Source: Lepeophtheirus salmonis (Eukaryota; Arthropoda; Copepoda; Siphonostomatoida; Caligidae). Taken from it: a DNA stretch of 64,000 bases. The notes under the pieces were generated by a model. The model was not told the DNA's origin and did not search any database. It saw nothing but the letters and a program-made list of their open reading frames with translations. Where the stretch lies: NCBI RefSeq assembly GCF_016086655.4, contig NC_052135.2, forward strand, positions 70,963,702 to 71,027,701, in the 5' to 3' direction. The position numbers were made by a program, and so were the translations under genes. Positions 11,400-23,800 of the stretch are shown piece by piece (within the stretch, counting starts at the first letter, position 1; each line of letters opens with the position of its first letter).

Positions 11400-13730
11400 T
11401 TGTATTATTTTAAAAGCAGACCGTCACATCACTAATCAGAAGGATAAGGTCAAAAGATGATAAGTTATTATTGAAATTTTTGCTCTGCGTACACACACAG
11501 AAATAAATGTTCCAATTAATGACTCTTTTCAATGTTAAAGTGTGACATTGTGATACTCTGACTCTTGTATAGTCTTGTTTTTTTTTTTATTATTATAATT
11601 TAATTTTTACTAATCACGATGTAATTATTCATGTCATTCTTCTTCTTCTTCTTTTAGTTATTTTGTTTTTTACCTGGTGATGATGGCTAGAGCCTAAAGG
11701 AATGATTGTGCCTCGAAGGAAAGAAACTGTTTTCCTCATATATAATCTTATATTACCCGTGCATCCCTAATTTGGCACTCCATAACGAGTCGTAATTACG
11801 AAGGAATCATTTTTTGGCGTAAAACAAAAGTGTTTAAAAAAAAAAAAAGGAGTTATTTATTTATATATATCATTTGAACATACATTTACGAGTCATGGGA
11901 ATCCGCCACTCTTTGGCTCCTGAATCCTTCCCTCCATCTATCATTAATATATATATATATATATCCATCTATGTATCATATGATTCTTCGTCCTGATGAC
12001 GATGATGATAATTCATTGATTCATATTGTTTGTTTGTTCGCTTTTTACACTTCCTTATTGTTCTTGTCGTAGTCGTTAATTGGCTTGTTGCTTGTTTGCC
12101 TCTTTCCTTCTTTCTTTAAGTAGATGAAACATCAAAGCAATAAAATTATTTATCCATCACAAAATACTATCTTAATTGTATCTCAGAAACTCTCATCCAA
12201 AAAGTGAAAGGATAAAATCTTTTTACCAGTATCTAATAAAAAACGAAAATAGCACGGAAACTTTTCAGACCTTTTTTGATAACTTTTTTGTTTGCTAGAG
12301 GATTTAAGGGTACCATGAATATTTTAGCTGTACTTAAAATAAATTCATCCTTCTAATTGAATTAAAAAAGTGAGCTCTGGGAAGGGAAGAAAATATGAAG
12401 AAAAAATAAATAAATGATGTGATCCATGATATTTAAAAAGTTTTTAAAAAGTAGCATTTTCGTGTAGCCAAGAAAATCGCAGGAATCAGCTAACAGACGC
12501 GTTTTGTAAACTTTGTTTTACTGTTTTGGTAGGAAATTATTTTAATGAATGTTGTTTGAAACAATCGGCTAAAAATAAATTAGAAATCTGCTCATCTTAA
12601 CACTAAATACATAAAGAATGTATTTGATAATATGTGTTTTTATTGTCTCGAATATTTCTACACCATTATGGTCAATCTAAACTTTTTTATATGCTTTAAA
12701 AAGAATAAAAATAAACTATTGGTCACAGAAAAGTTTAATTCTCATAAAATTTACTAGCTTTAACATAGTCAATAAATGTTTTGGTTTTTTTATGCGCCTT
12801 TTAAAAAAATTTATAACTCAATTCGAAATTATGAAAGTCTAACTTCAAGACGACTGTTTTCTACTAAGTTAAATATAAAAGTCCAACCCATGAAAGAAGT
12901 GATATTAAATTAATTATTCCTGATAATTATCAACCATGATTTTTATTTCTAAAATAAGGTACACAAATATATAATCCATTGATTTTTAACGCTATCAAGT
13001 ACCTACAATATAAATTTTCTGCTAAACACCATTAAACTTGTTTAAATATAGATGACAATCTCCTAATATGTCAAAATTTGAGATTATACAGAGTTAAACC
13101 AAGGATATAAACCCTAGTGCCGAAACGTGCCTTTTAACTAGAGTTAGATTCTTCGGAAATATTTGAGATATTAACATATGATGTTACTTTATCCAATTTC
13201 CTCTTGAAGTATGCATTTGTTTTTGTTTGTTTTTTCATTCTGTAGGACCTTGTTAATTCAATAGAAAAGTTGAAGACACAATAATACTCTGTAAACTCAC
13301 CGCCAGGCCCTGTTACAACCTCCCCTCCTGTATATGGTAGTCGAAATAAAAAAGGGATATGATTGTGAAAATTACTCATCTTGTAGAAAAATACATCGGT
13401 TGGCATTAAAATTTGAGAATACTTAACAACAAGAGAAAAAAATTAAATTTTTTAAAGTCCTCTAAAGAAAAATCCTAGAGCCAGGCCTAGTCAATGCCCC
13501 TAGGTGGGGAAAAAAAGTAGTCGCGCAGCGAATTATATTTCGGCAAATTTTGATCACGTAGTTTTTTTTGCTACTTTCAAAGAATGATTTTTTGCAAGTG
13601 TGGGGGGGGGAGGGGTATTTAATGGTGACATTATAATCATGCAAATTTAAAATTTCATTATACAAATATTACACTTATTCTAAAGCAAGGTTGCTAGAAA
13701 AACAAGGTTAGATCATTATGTAATCGGTCA
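11400..13730. other. Intergenic, no gene seen
   Basis: AT-rich sequence with an (AT)n microsatellite near 11946-11964 and poly-A/T runs. No recognisable frame or element end was found. Confidence 0.5.
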
Positions 13731-13732
13731 TG

Positions 13733-13931
13733 CTAGAATTTTCAATCTGATGTATTATACATACTGCCTGTGCAAGACAGGCAGGTTTTGACAAAACACA
13801 CAACCTCTCATAGTCGATGACGTCATTATTACTAGAATTTTTAATTTAATGTATCGTACCGACTGCTGGGTGAGAAAGACAGATTTGGACAAAACACGCA
13901 ACCACTCATACACTATGACGTTAATATTAAA
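13733..13931. repeat. Two tandem 99-bp repeats
   Basis: Unit A (13733-13831) and unit B (13832-13931) both begin CTAGAATTTT, share 'ACAAAACAC.CAACC.CTCATA', and end near TGACGT.A followed by ATTA. Unit A contains a perfect TGACGTCA at 13818-13825; unit B has TGACGTTA at the matching place. Confidence 0.7.
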
Positions 13932-14369
13932 AAGCGCCCTGGAAGTCAAACATCAGTTGTACATGCATTATGGTATAACCTTGTATTTCTATTAAACTAA
14001 AGGAGTGGGGAGCAATGGCCCTTAAGGTTCCAGCGTCACTGGCTCTGCGACTATTTAATTAGAATTCAACAAATCAGCATGGACATAGAACATTTCTAAT
14101 AAAATTAAGGTGATGAAGAGTAAAAAAAAAACCCACAAAATGCATTTTTGCTAAAAAGGATAGTACCGTGATATCATGCTTCTAGTAGATTTTGTCTATG
14201 TAGTATGTAGGAGGAACCTAAATAGTATGACGAATATGACGTCATGAATGTGATAAATTATTCAACTCGCAAGGGAGTATTCACAGTTCAATAGTTTTCT
14301 ATAAAAACATCTTAGCTAAAGGAAAAACATATCATAAGATAACATGTTTTTACAGAAAAGGATAGTATA

Positions 14370-14929
14370 CAGGGGCATCTGTCAGGGGTAGGCTGGAGGG
14401 GCTGCAGCCCTCCCTAAAAATAAGAGTTTTTTGCTTTTGACTAGAAAATTTAATTTTCTTTTCCAAAAAATTTAAAATTTGAAGTTAATTTAAATTATTC
14501 TATTTTTTCCAAAAAAAATTCAATAAATGTAATTTAACTAAATTTTTCAAATTTTTTTCCAAAAAAATAATTATTTTAAATTTTTTTTATACATACTATT
14601 AAGTTTTTGAATTTTTTTTACAAAAAATATAATTTTTTCGGAGGGCATGTTGATTTTGGACATTTTCTCCAAAATATTTTATTTTTTGAGAATAACAATA
14701 GATTTAAAAAAAAAAAAAAAAAAAATTTTTTTTGTGATTAACTATGGATTTAACTATGGATATAACTTTTTTTTTAAATTTAGTTTTTTAAGAATAGATA
14801 TGGATTTCTGAATTAGTATTATTTTTTTTTCCAAAAAATTTAATTTTTAAAATTTCTTTAAATTTTTTGATTTTTTAAAATCCAATAGCCATCCCCTACC
14901 ACTCAAAGATAATCCAGCGGACGCCCCTA
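14370..14929. mobile_element. CAGGGGCGTCC-family non-autonomous element, copy a
   Basis: The left end is CAGGGGCATCTGTCAGGGG, followed by the subterminal 'GAGGGGCTGCAGCCC'. The core is AT-rich with repeated 'AATTTTTTCCAAAAAA' motifs, and the right end is GCGGACGCCCCTA. The termini are inverted relative to each other. The CAGGG... ends resemble hAT-type transposons. It lies about 1 kb upstream of the putative receptor promoter. Confidence 0.7.
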
Positions 14930-15820
14930 GTATATATGTGTCCCCTAAACCCATAATTAAGCTAGAATGATTTTTTTTCCAATATTATGTGTATGGATTA
15001 CATTTTTATTCTTCAACAAATTGTTACTGTCAATGTATATCAATACATCTTTCTTAGTAACCCTTTGCCTGCATTGCAAATTGCCCTTAAACACCCCAAA
15101 ATTGATTGCAAATTTCAAACAATGAGAATTTGATTGATTTTTTGGAGCATATCGGGGGTAATATGAGACTTTCAAATGAAATGAAAGTGATTAATTGTAG
15201 CTAAAATTCTTGGCTATCTTAACTCATCCCAGAAATTCGAATAATACGCCTATAATGGAGGCTGAATATATATATGAGATAAAAAAATAAGCTGGGCTTT
15301 TTATCCTTTTCTTGATTTGTTTAAACCTGTTTTTATGTTGATGCACTAAACATGTATCACTTAGTATTACACCATCGATTTTATAACCAAGCTCGGAGTA
15401 GCAGCCATTCATGAGAGAAAGGCAGACAACGAAGGAGAAAAAGGAAGGAAGGAAGGAAAAGCATTCATTGAAAAAAGAAATTCAAATTGGGGAAATTCAT
15501 GCAGGAAATATGTACTACTCAAAACTGCAGTACTTACATTCAAATAAGTTATAATAATATTATATGACGAGTACTCTGATGGCGAGTGAATAATAATAAT
15601 AAAAAAAAAGAAGAGAGATCCACCCTCCGTCTCTCTCAATCTAATTCTTCGTACGCTGAAGAACGAACCGTGAATGCAGCGGGGATCATACCTACAATTT
15701 TATTATTAAATAGTAGAAGTAGTCACAAACTGTTGCACAGACACGCACGCGCGCAAAGAAGGATCGGAAAAATCCCCTTCTCACACGGGCGTGAATTCAT
15801 TTTGCCGTAAAAAAAGCATC
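14930..15820. other. Upstream flank of Hr38, no gene recognised
   Basis: The stretch includes a purine-rich GGAAGGAAGGAA run near 15443-15460 and, from about 15600, a rise in CpG (for example ACACGCACGCGCGC at 15739-15752). No convincing coding frame is present. It could contain promoter or 5' exon sequence of the receptor gene downstream. Confidence 0.4.
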
Positions 15821-15926
15821 CTCTCTAACAAGTAGTAGTAACAAGATCCTTGCTCGATGTCTCGGCGCGCGCGGACGCTCAACTCTTCTTATTATGAAAT
15901 GAAGGTGGAAGATGCCTTTTTGGGTG

Positions 15927-15934
15927 TGACGTCA
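15927..15934. promoter_or_regulatory. Consensus CRE (TGACGTCA), site 1
   Basis: A perfect 8-bp palindromic cAMP-response element, the CREB/ATF consensus. NR4A genes in vertebrates are immediate-early genes induced through promoter CREs. The placement here, with a second site 17 bp away, suggests the same control in this species (inference). Confidence 0.55.
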
Positions 15935-15943
15935 TTACCTGAG

Positions 15944-15951
15944 TGACGTCA
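15944..15951. promoter_or_regulatory. Consensus CRE (TGACGTCA), site 2
   Basis: A second perfect TGACGTCA, extended to GTGACGTCAC, with its centre 17 bp from site 1. Confidence 0.55.
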
Positions 15952-15959
15952 CGGATGTA

Positions 15960-16009
15960 AAACAAGCGTGTATTCCTTTTGTATGAACATACATAGATAT
16001 TATTATGAA
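15960..16009 (+). other. Possible non-coding first exon of Hr38 ending at a GTAAGT donor
   Basis: The sequence TATTATGAA|GTAAGTGTG at 16001-16018 is a good 5' splice donor just downstream of the CRE pair. An ATG lies 5 bases before it, but joining that frame to either downstream 5' exon gives a stop or a phase mismatch, so the exon, if real, is probably untranslated. The 5' boundary is unknown. Confidence 0.25.
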
Positions 16010-16019
16010 GTAAGTGTGT

Positions 16020-17489
16020 CTCGGTCTGTGTTGTAATAATTATTTCAATATAATCAAAGTTCTATTAGCTTTCGAGGAGACCGGTTGTGTTTGAGGAGCG
16101 TATTTGTATACATATGTACATATATTAGTATTATTTAGTAACATATAAATAATACATCATTGATATACCTATATGTACTACTTTTGAATGCTCAATCATA
16201 AACCATCCGTCAAAACTACATCAGCCTCCTTATTGTTGCTATAATAAACATTGATTCAATAATCATTAATCCAGGAAATAGTGAGAATCTTTTTCTATTA
16301 CTCTATCCATTGTGATGTGCTCCTAGGGAATCCTCGAATATTTCCCCCGACCCCAAGAAATAATCATTTGAAAAAAGAACACACAGAACAATTTTGTCAA
16401 AAAAAAAAAAAAAAACACACAAAAAAACTTCTTATTCATACGCAAAATTAATGTGCTCTTACTGACATGAGTTGTTGTGAAATAAACCAACGCATCCTCA
16501 TTTTACGGAAATCATAATAACACGACAACGGATCGTCATTTTACATATAGATCAGTCAAGGTAACATATATTTACATTAATTCATTTACGTCAATATATC
16601 AAAGTACTTATACGTAATAATTTACATACTTTAAATATCATGATGCCCTGTCTCTAATTGAATAATTATAACTTTAAAAACTACAGACCAGTATTAGGTA
16701 TTATTTAATGAATGTGATATATTTATTTAAAAAAGCATATATAATGTGTTTCAACTACTTGTTGCTTGCTTTCACATTCATGATTATTCCTCAAGAGAGC
16801 TTTCCTCTAAGAATACCCTCATCATAGAGTTGAGTATTAGTTGTGTATGTATGTATACAACAATGACGTCTTAAGACTAAAGAAGTAAAAATATATATAA
16901 AGACGTAGATTTAAAGGATAAAAATATTGGTTCGAATAATGCAAACACATTTTGCAAAGCACGGACCAATGAGTCATCTACTCATTTTGATGCTTAAGTC
17001 TGTCCATGGCAAGTTTGAAGACGATTGTTAGATCTATTTAATCTTTGTAAAAGATGGTATCTAATAATCAGTCTATAATGAACAAATCGTCATGATAAAC
17101 ACCACCTTATCGATTATCTAGCTTTCCATGATTTTTTTGTTTTGTTTTATTTGTGTGTGTTTTATTTATGTTTTAAATGTCAAATAAAATATACTCTATA
17201 CTGGAGGGATGCTTTCTAGAGCCTTAATTATTAGTATCCTTTTTTTCTTTTTCGCTGTTCCTTCTCATAGGTTGGTTGGTTGGTAGGTAGGTAGGTAGGG
17301 ACTAGGTAGCATCCCAAACGAATTAATAAATAATAAGATAAATATAACAATAATGAAAATCAATTTGTTTGTGTGTTTACTATTAAAAACTACTTCGTTT
17401 TACTAATAACAGAACTGAACAATATTTGTTCCTCGTATATCTATCTCATTTGTTCAAATCCATCTAAAGATCATTATTATTACATTTAG
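16020..17489 (+). other. Putative intron 1 of Hr38
   Basis: No coding frame was recognised. A (GGTT/GGTA)n microsatellite lies at 17271-17300. The stretch ends in a TTATTATTACATTTAG acceptor. Confidence 0.35.
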
Positions 17490-17809
17490 TTGTTGAGGAT
17501 TTTTCGATTCAAGGAAACTCCGAGTCAAAAGTCATCCTGCAATCATCTTCTGATAATCCATCAAGTCCTTCGGGCCTTCAACAATCCACACATCCTTCAA
17601 GTAATTCTTCTACGCCCCAGCAACAGACAAATATTCAACAACTTCATCGCTCAAGTGCTAGTAATAACGGGGGTGTTCACTCTTCCACCGCCATGTTGTT
17701 ACTCCAGCATCAGCAACAAAGTATTCATCACCATCACAATATCCATCACAGTAGCAGCAGTAATATCAATGCCTCAACCCATGGTTCACAACAAACCTCA
17801 GCACAGCAG
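17490..17809 (+). CDS. Hr38: Hr38 5' coding exon, version A
   Basis: An open frame with Ser/Gln/Asn/His-rich low complexity runs from a CATTTAG acceptor (exon starts 17490) to CAGCAG|GTAATT (exon ends 17809). The translated part includes 'MLLLQHQQQSIHHHH'. The first ATG in any frame of the exon is 17693, in frame and in a strong context (ACCGCCATG). Translation could therefore start there, although the upstream 67 codons are open and have the same composition. The end is in phase 0, which fits the exon at 18654 directly but not the exon at 18366. Confidence 0.65.
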
Positions 17810-20800
17810 GTAATTTCAACTTCTTACGTTTTTATTTCTTTCCCTCTTTTTCACTTTTTCTTTTCCAAAACAACAACATCTTCCTTGAATGAGCCCCATT
17901 CGGGGTTACAACTGTTGCTTACTGCTTGCATATGTAAAGGTGATAATTGTGGTTCAAGGATCTTTGTTTGAGTGTAATATACTTACTTATATATCACTAA
18001 CTATACTACCTATTTATCTATCGAATAAGAACATTATTTAATTCTCTTTTGCATGTTTTTTTCCATTTTTTTTCATACATAATTGTTTCTTTTTTTTTTT
18101 TTTTGTTTCTTTCTTTGTTTTTAGATGTGATAACCCACCACCTATTTTTGAGTTTGCCTTCTTAATTGCATAAATAATAATCCTTAAAAAATTGTGTCGT
18201 TCCTTCATCACACATACATTACCACAAGAGAGATTGTTTGGCGGTTATGCGTGCTTCAGTCTTTGGCTAAAAATTTGATGTAAAAAAACAAAACTTTAGA
18301 TACACCCTTCTTGCGTGCCCCCCTGCTGTGCTGCATTTTTCATGTTGCATGATTTCCTTCCAAAGTGGATAATATATCTAATAACAAGTACGCCGACCAC
18401 CCTGTTTCGTCACCGCCTCTGCATCAAGTCGTCCTACCAACATCACCGATTCTACCTCAATCCCAATCATCCGTGGAGCTGGATTTCATGACTGCAAAAA
18501 CGGTACTAACTCTTTCTCTCACTATAACATATCCTTACATAGATAGAGATCCTTACTTGAACTTAAATTGTCCCATGCGTCTATTTATTGTTGTAAATGA
18601 GACATACTTGATTCGTGATTAAACAACAGCACCTTTTTATTATTTGATTCCAGCAAAGTAATTTTGGATCGTCCTCCTCGGGATCCTCGGCCACATTTGC
18701 AGATGTTCTCTCCTCAAGCTACGGAATTAGTTTGACAGACTATGGAGATGAGGGAGATCTCAACCCTGGATCCAGTCATCATGGTTTGATTGAATCCCTT
18801 GGTGGTAATTATGGAAGTGCTAATCCGGCTTTAGGGCATCATCCTCAGCAGCAGGTAGCTCCTGCCGCGCAGCACCATCATCATCCAGGACATCATCCCC
18901 AGCAACAACAACACCATCACCACCATGGAGAGTCCTCCTATGAATCCTATGATTCCATCCCAAACACATTTCACGGAGAATTCATTACTCAACCTATTGA
19001 CTATCAGGGGGCTCGAGGGCGATCATCTCCGCCCACTGGACCACTTGTTCCACCTCCTTCCTCCTCCTCTAATGCAGGCTCTCCTGTCACCCATTCGCCT
19101 GGACCCATCATAGTACCCTCCAGCCCTAGTCATCTACTCCCTAGTTTTTTGGACACTTATAATCGGCAGCAGTATGAACAACAGCAACAGCAAGCACTTC
19201 AACAGCAACAAGCACAACAGCAGCATCAGCAAGTCGTGGGTGTTCCACAACCAACGACTCTTGAGCCCCGATATCCTTTTAAAACGGAATTACCCGAGGC
19301 GAAGCCAATTTGCTCAACCTTTCCACCGCCTCCTCCCTCTTGTAGCTCTCCTTCCTCAACTCCGACTACATCCTCCTCAGCATTCACCTCTCCTCCATAC
19401 CAAACAGGCGGCGGCTCCAATTTCCTCCTAAAAAAGGAACCCATTTATACGTGTACAACTGCCTTTGTTCCCAACATAGCCCCTAATTCCCCTTACCAAA
19501 GCAACTCCTCCACCAACTACTACCATTCTCCTTCATCTCCTTCCTACTTTTCTTCATCCTCAGCCAATAATACAGCCAGTGGAAGCAGCAACAATCCTCC
19601 AACCAATAACTTTGATAGGCCCATAGTTGCAAGGAAAACATCCGCTCCAAGAGCGTCCACATCAACTAGTCAAGGGTAAGCAATTTTTGTGCATACATAC
19701 ATTATTTATCATGAGCATCATTTGGAGTTGTATATATATAAAAAAAAAGGGATCTTTGGTGAGCACAAAATCGTGAAAGTGCTTTTTTTTTGTCAAGGAC
19801 AAAAGCAATTTTGACTCCTATTTTATTAATAAAACGGGAATCAAAAGGATCTTTTGTTTTTACATACCTGGAATATCTCTTTTATTTTTATGCACAACTC
19901 TACATTTCGGACTCCTTATGCTATAATACCCATTTCATTACTCTAGGAGTGGAGATGCCGTATCAAAGCTCTCTATTCGTGTACCCTTGGGCCCCCCTCC
20001 CCCATCTTTATCCTCTGAGTGCTCTCCCAATAAAGCATCACTCCTCTGTGCTGTTTGTGGGGACAATGCGGCATGTCAGCACTATGGTGTCCGTACATGT
20101 GAGGGCTGTAAAGGCTTTTTCAAACGAACCGTCCAGAAAAATGCAAAATACGTTTGTTTAGCTGATAAAAACTGTCCTGTTGATAAGAGACGTCGAAATC
20201 GATGTCAGTTTTGCCGTTTCCAAAAATGTCTTGCCGTGGGTATGGTAAAGGAAGTTGTGAGAACGGATTCTCTCAAGGGACGCCGAGGACGACTTCCTTC
20301 CAAGCCCAAGAGTCCAACAGAATCCCCTCCATCACCTCCTGTGAGTCTCATCACCGCACTTGTTCGAGCTCATATTGATACCTCTCCTGATATGAATAAT
20401 CTGGACTATTCCCAAGTAAGTTCATTCTTTAATTCTTTGTACCTTTTTTTCTCTCTTTCTCCTCCGTAAGTCAGTCTATGTATCTCATTTATAATGAGCT
20501 AAAATAAAAACAATCTTTTCTTCAAAATTCAAGAAAAGGAAAAATATCCAATTTAGTCTTAGTAAAACACAACATTTTATAGGCCTAATATATACTTCAG
20601 ACAGTTATAGGCCTTGTATTTAAACTTGAGGGAGTAGTTCACCTACCCAAGAATCTTAACACTAGTTTAGAGAAGCCTTTATTTGACTTATAAGTCTGTC
20701 ATTTGCCTCAATATGTTATTTTAAATAGAATCCATCTCAAATTACTCATTTTTCACTTGATGATGATTTTTTTTCTTCTTTAATAAGTGCAATTTCCAGG

Positions 20801-23800
20801 GCTCTCCAACGTATTCATTATAATAGTTTGTAGATAGAAATCGACTATAATTTGTCAATATATATATACAAATATGGTGCGTCAAAATAAAAACAATTCC
20901 GAACAAAAATTAGAAAATCTTCAGTTATATATTTGAGTCAATTATAGGCTTAGTATACGAATTTCTGGAAGCAGTTGGCATATTCAAAAATATTAGCTAT
21001 ACATTAAACCCCCTTTATTTAATTATAAAGACTTATAGCGGCCACAATATGGCCCTTTACAAATAAATTATGTTAATTAATCATTTCTCATTTACTGTGA
21101 GGATGAATTTTGGCAACTTAAAGGTGAATTTGCGACGCGGCCAAAAAATATTCTGTTTATAGAAATGTACACTAATTATCGGTTGAAGAATACAATTATA
21201 ATCCAGACGACTACCCTTTCAAGAATAAATTAAGATCCTTCTTTACTTGATTTTGTGTTGAGGGGTACACACAATTGTCCATTTGAATAATCCCAATTTT
21301 GACCTTGAAAACGTTGATACACATGTACTTAGAGTAGAACAAACATTAGCTTTAAATGTCAGAGTGGATATTACTTACAAATATTATAAATAAATAGATG
21401 TATTTAGTCGTAGTAATAATGTACATTAGCAAATCCATCCAGATAGGCAGAGAGAGAGAATGATAATAAATAAAATAAAACAGGACCTTTAAAGAATCAC
21501 TTTGCTGAAAATGAAGAGATATATGTATACCTATATATATATTTCAAATATTTATATGGGTAAAAGAGAGGAAAAAAAAAAAAAAAAAAACTCATCAAAA
21601 TCATGACTTAACAAATACTTAGTCTCTTCTCTGGAATTTAAGACCAAAAAAACGGAGGAGAATAAGAATCAAATATATTATTATATCAAGTATATATATA
21701 TATATACATTGTATACATGGAAAATATTTATTCAAAGTTAAATATTATTATTTTATCATCGATTCATTATTATGTATTGCCTTAACAATTCTTTATTATT
21801 TTTTTATTTTTCAAATGATTAAAGTTTGTGGAAACTTCAATTGAGGATGAAAGAGACTCCAAGGAAAATATGTTGGCAAACGAAGCCATAAAAATCGGAC
21901 AATTTTATCATGTTTTAACGAGTTCCATAGAAGTTATTCGCAATTTCTGTGAAAGAATTCCTGGTATTTCCGAACTGTCCCTCAACGATAGGGATCTACT
22001 CTTTCAAACCTCTTGTCTAGAGTTATTTGTCCTTCGATTAGCTTATAGGTAAGTAGTAGTAGTTATATAATATTTTGTAGGGGTGTGAATATTGCTTAAA
22101 TTGTGGTCAGCGTAAATTAAAAAAAAAAAAAAGTTGATTTTTATTCATGTATATTTTAAAATCCCAGCGTATCAGGGAGTAAGGGGTACTATAGTTAATA
22201 GTGTCAGCAGATATGTCTCCTCTCAAAGTAGGGGATTCGCAGGGATATATATTGGGAGGGTTGGGTTTTTGTTATTTAAAAAAAAAAAAAAAATTGAGAT
22301 TAAATTTTTTGTAAAAAAATTTCTAAAATCAAGAATGATTCACAAAAAATTAAATTTCAAATATTAAAATATTTCAACAAAAATTCAAAGATACAGAGTT
22401 ACTTTCAATTTCAAAAAAAATCACAGCTGTTCTCATAAAAATAAATTTTTTGAAAGAAAAATTTCAAAAATTTCGAAAATCGACAGCTGCTGCATAAGTT
22501 AATTTTTTTTTTTTTTTTAAATTCTTTAAATTCAAAGCTGATAACATAGAATTAAATTTTTGGAAAAAACAACTACATTTATTACATTTTCTAGTAAAAA
22601 GCAGCAAAAATTACTTAAATGGCGGAAGGGCTACACCGCCTTAAGGACGCCCCTGCAAAGTTGATATTTTTTATGACATTCTCTCTAGCGGGGTTCTACA
22701 ACCACCTCTATTTAACTAATATTTCACTTTCATAAATTTGGCTTAGTTCCAGTACGGTTTTTAAAGGAGCAAAATTGTTTACAAGTCTTTTTTTCTTTTT
22801 TGCGGGACTTTGATTTCAAATCGAAGTCAAATTAAAAGACTTTTTAACTTGAAGTATAGTTTGAGAACCCCGTTTAATGAGATTTTATTGTGACTTGAGT
22901 CTCATGACATAGGCAAATTTATATGCATATAGATTGTTTTTATTCTTAAAATTATTTATGTGGATTCCAGAAAGGTTCCAAGTCCATTTTAGGCAAACAT
23001 ATTTTTCGTACCAGGCTCCCCTTACCCGTTTTGAATGAAAGGGTAATCACTCTAATAAAAAAACAGATTTTTAATCAAATATAATGATTGTAAATTGTAA
23101 AAAAAGTTGGTTGCTATGACCCTTCTTTCTTATTGCACGATCCCTGTGTATTCAAAATAGGATTTTTATTGATATATATATATATCAAGTTTTATGGTAT
23201 GTAATAAATCTAGGTATAGAATTAGGCTAAAAAAATTTGTGTCCAGAATTTGACTTTCTCAGTGCCTATAAATGGACTATTTTGAAACAATATTTATATA
23301 CGAACTAAGCAGAAAAAAAACCCCTAGAAATATGCGTTATTAGTGTCCTTTTAATTGTAATTTTATGTTTTAATAAATGACTCACTATTTTTCTTAAATC
23401 GATAAAAATCGGCGTAAACTGATTCAATGTTTCATAGCTTCCACGGAAGGCCTAGACAATATACCAAGTAAAGTAATTCTGGTAACCTCGTATTTAGAGT
23501 AGAAGATCCAAACTGGTATTTTTTTTCAGTAATGACTGATATGTACTTGGGACATTTTGGCCCTAGGCCAATGAGTCTACAGTTTTCAAATTCTAATGAC
23601 CATAGGCCTATTATAAAACCCCTGAACATCTGTACAAATCCAGAGGCGTCCACAGGGAGAGGGCTGACGGGCTTCAGCCCCACCTCAAATTAAGGATTTT
23701 TTTATATTTGAAATTTAATTTAATTTCTCAATTTTTTTTTCCAAAAAAAATCATTTTTAAATTGTTCTTGTAAAATGTTATTTATATCGAAAAAGTTAAT

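Larger units (their letters stand above)
15825..15960 (+). promoter_or_regulatory. Putative Hr38 promoter-proximal region
   Basis: This is one of the most CpG-rich spots near the gene (CGGCGCGCGCGGACGC at about 15864-15879). It is followed by two perfect cAMP-response elements and, about 60 bp further on, by a strong splice-donor-like GTAAGT at 16010. The location, 1.5 kb upstream of the first recognisable coding exon, fits a promoter plus a short non-coding first exon. No TATA box or transcription start can be fixed from sequence alone. Confidence 0.45.

Noticed and set aside
14362..14937. Target-site duplication for copy a of the CAGGGGCGTCC family
   Set aside because: TAGTATA occurs at both flanks, but aligning it requires the right end to stop two bases short, so an 8-bp duplication could not be shown.
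15586..15810. 74-codon plus-strand frame upstream of Hr38
   Set aside because: It starts in an AAT/AAA microsatellite and has no recognisable domain. It could be 5' UTR sequence but is not supported as a protein.
19226..19444. Minus-strand frame inside the receptor activation-domain exon
   Set aside because: It lies opposite the low-complexity Ser/Pro/Gln coding strand, and its composition is explained by that.
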